Both the position numbers and the translations under genes were made by a program. Source: UBA8522 sp049287565 (GTDB lineage: Bacteria > Acidobacteriota > Aminicenantia > Aminicenantales > UBA8522). Taken from it: DNA of 31,806 nucleotides. The first letter of the stretch is position 1. Each line of letters begins with the position of its first letter. This document shows positions 31,052 through 31,806 of this stretch, in pieces. Location of the stretch: the NCBI GenBank assembly GCA_049287565.1, contig JBAQGA010000186.1, positions 1-31,806 of the forward strand. The letters run 5' to 3'. The notes below the pieces were generated by a model that saw only the letters and a list, made by a program, of their open reading frames with translations, had not been told where the DNA came from and did no database searches.

Positions 31052-31806
31052 ATGAGTATTAGTTTCTTTTCCGCTTTCCTAAACGCTAAGCAGAGAGTCC
31101 GTCTCGTCTTTGTCATTGTTTTCCTTTCAGCGGCCACTGCCTTTCCCGCCGTTCCGCGCCAGGAGAAAGCCCGGCCGCTTTATGCTGAGGCCATCCAGGC
31201 TTACGAACGCTTCGTCGCCCAGCGCATGGCCTATGACCGCATCCCCGGGCTATCGGTCGGGTTCATCAAGGACGACTTCAGCTGGTCCAGAGGTTTCGGC
31301 TGGGCCGATGTCGAAAACAACGTCCCGGCCAAGGCCGAGAGCGCTTACCGCCTGGCCTCAATCACCAAGACCATGACGGCAGTGGCGGTCCTCACGCTCG
31401 TCGAGGAGGGGAAGATCGACCTTGACGCCCCCATCCAGCGGTACGTCCCCTACTTTCCCCGGAAAAGATGGCCGGTGACCGTCCGGCAGCTCCTCGGGCA
31501 CATCGGCGGCATCGGTCATTACAAGAATGACGCCGACGAAAGCCACATCAAGGAACCCAGGGATACCCGGGAAGCCCTGGCCATCTTCCAGGATTTCGAC
31601 CTCATCGCCGAGCCCGGCACCCGGTACAACTATTCGACCTACGGCTATAATCTCCTGGGGGCGGCGATCGAGGGTGCCTCGGGCCTGAGCTACGGCGAGT
31701 TCGTCAAGTCTCACATCCTCGACCCGTTGGATATGTCCGACAGCCGCTTGGATCATCCCCTCGAGATCATCCCCAAGCGCGTCCGCGGCTATCAGCTCAT
31801 CAAAGG
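31052..31806 (+). CDS. secreted serine hydrolase of the beta-lactamase/class C family (3' end outside window)
   Basis: 251 codons are visible from ATG 31052 and the frame runs off the window end. The N-terminus carries a signal sequence (VRLVFVIVFLSAATAFPA). The catalytic SxxK motif is SITK in 'YRLASITKTMTAVAVLTLVEEGKIDLD'. The second-motif tyrosine lies in 'RYNYSTYGYNLLGAAIEGASG'. 'VTVRQLLGHIGGIGHY' corresponds to the usual 'LLTHTSGI' segment. These proteins act on ester or peptide substrates outside the cytoplasm (esterase, D-aminopeptidase or beta-lactamase-like), and the exact activity cannot be told. No obvious Shine-Dalgarno precedes the ATG. A promoter lies 36 bases upstream. Confidence 0.9.
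   Translation, partial: MSISFFSAFLNAKQRVRLVFVIVFLSAATAFPAVPRQEKARPLYAEAIQAYERFVAQRMAYDRIPGLSVGFIKDDFSWSRGFGWADVENNVPAKAESAYRLASITKTMTAVAVLTLVEEGKIDLDAPIQRYVPYFPRKRWPVTVRQLLGHIGGIGHYKNDADESHIKEPRDTREALAIFQDFDLIAEPGTRYNYSTYGYNLLGAAIEGASGLSYGEFVKSHILDPLDMSDSRLDHPLEIIPKRVRGYQLIK

Noticed and set aside
1..31806. CRISPR array, retron or phage structural genes
   Set aside because: No regularly spaced short repeats, reverse transcriptase, Cas or phage genes are visible. The only repeats are the paralogous genes, the duplicated unit, the tRNA halves and the IS ends.

Overview
The window looks like a chromosomal segment of a GC-rich, diderm-type environmental bacterium. The pattern of Hanks-type kinases fused to TolB-like and TPR regions, a complete bacillithiol gene set, a secreted DUF2911 protein and secreted hydrolases fits Acidobacteriota or Candidatus Aminicenantes. 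That assignment is an inference from gene content, not a database result.

Layout. (1) 1-4.5 kb: the 3' end of a DUF4143-type ATPase gene, a very large kinase/PEGA/FGE-sulfatase/alpha-beta hydrolase fusion, and two decayed genes. (2) 4.5-13.1 kb: an apparently co-directional cluster with a DUF2911 lipoprotein-like/secreted protein, a secreted PIG-L (LmbE) deacetylase-like protein, a tiny overlapping membrane protein, bshC, bshB1, bshA and a sodium:solute symporter. (3) 13.2-20.7 kb: three tandem receptor-like Ser/Thr kinases (kinase - membrane segment - TolB-like domain - TPR). (4) 20.7-23.8 kb: an accessory pocket. An AT-rich AbiEi/AbiEii toxin-antitoxin pair sits between two 46-bp direct repeats that are 3' halves of a tRNA-Met-like gene. 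An IS4-family element has inserted at the end of the second tRNA fragment, with a 10-bp target duplication. (5) 23.8-26.65 kb: a fourth TolB/TPR kinase with three in-frame nonsense codons but no frameshift, then a kinase cut off after about 105 codons. (6) 26.65-29.3 kb: a DUF4143 ATPase with its own strong promoter, which has replaced the middle of that truncated kinase, followed by intact copies of the two genes that are broken in region 1. (7) 29.3-31.8 kb: an Asp-box sialidase-like protein and a SAM methyltransferase on the minus strand, and the start of a secreted serine beta-lactamase-like hydrolase.

How it fits together. Regions 1 and 5/6 are two copies of one ancestral unit (kinase fusion gene, minus-strand small secreted protein, MetH-activation-like gene). 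They have decayed in complementary ways: the left copy keeps the kinase and lost the two downstream genes, while the right copy lost the kinase and keeps the downstream genes. The bsh cluster should make bacillithiol from UDP-GlcNAc, malate and cysteine. The co-oriented secreted PIG-L protein and symporter hint at an exported thiol or amino-sugar recycling function, which is unproven. The kinase paralogues show recent sequence homogenisation limited to the TPR half. The tRNA-fragment-bounded AbiE cassette and the complementary decay of the duplicated unit are the most unusual observations.
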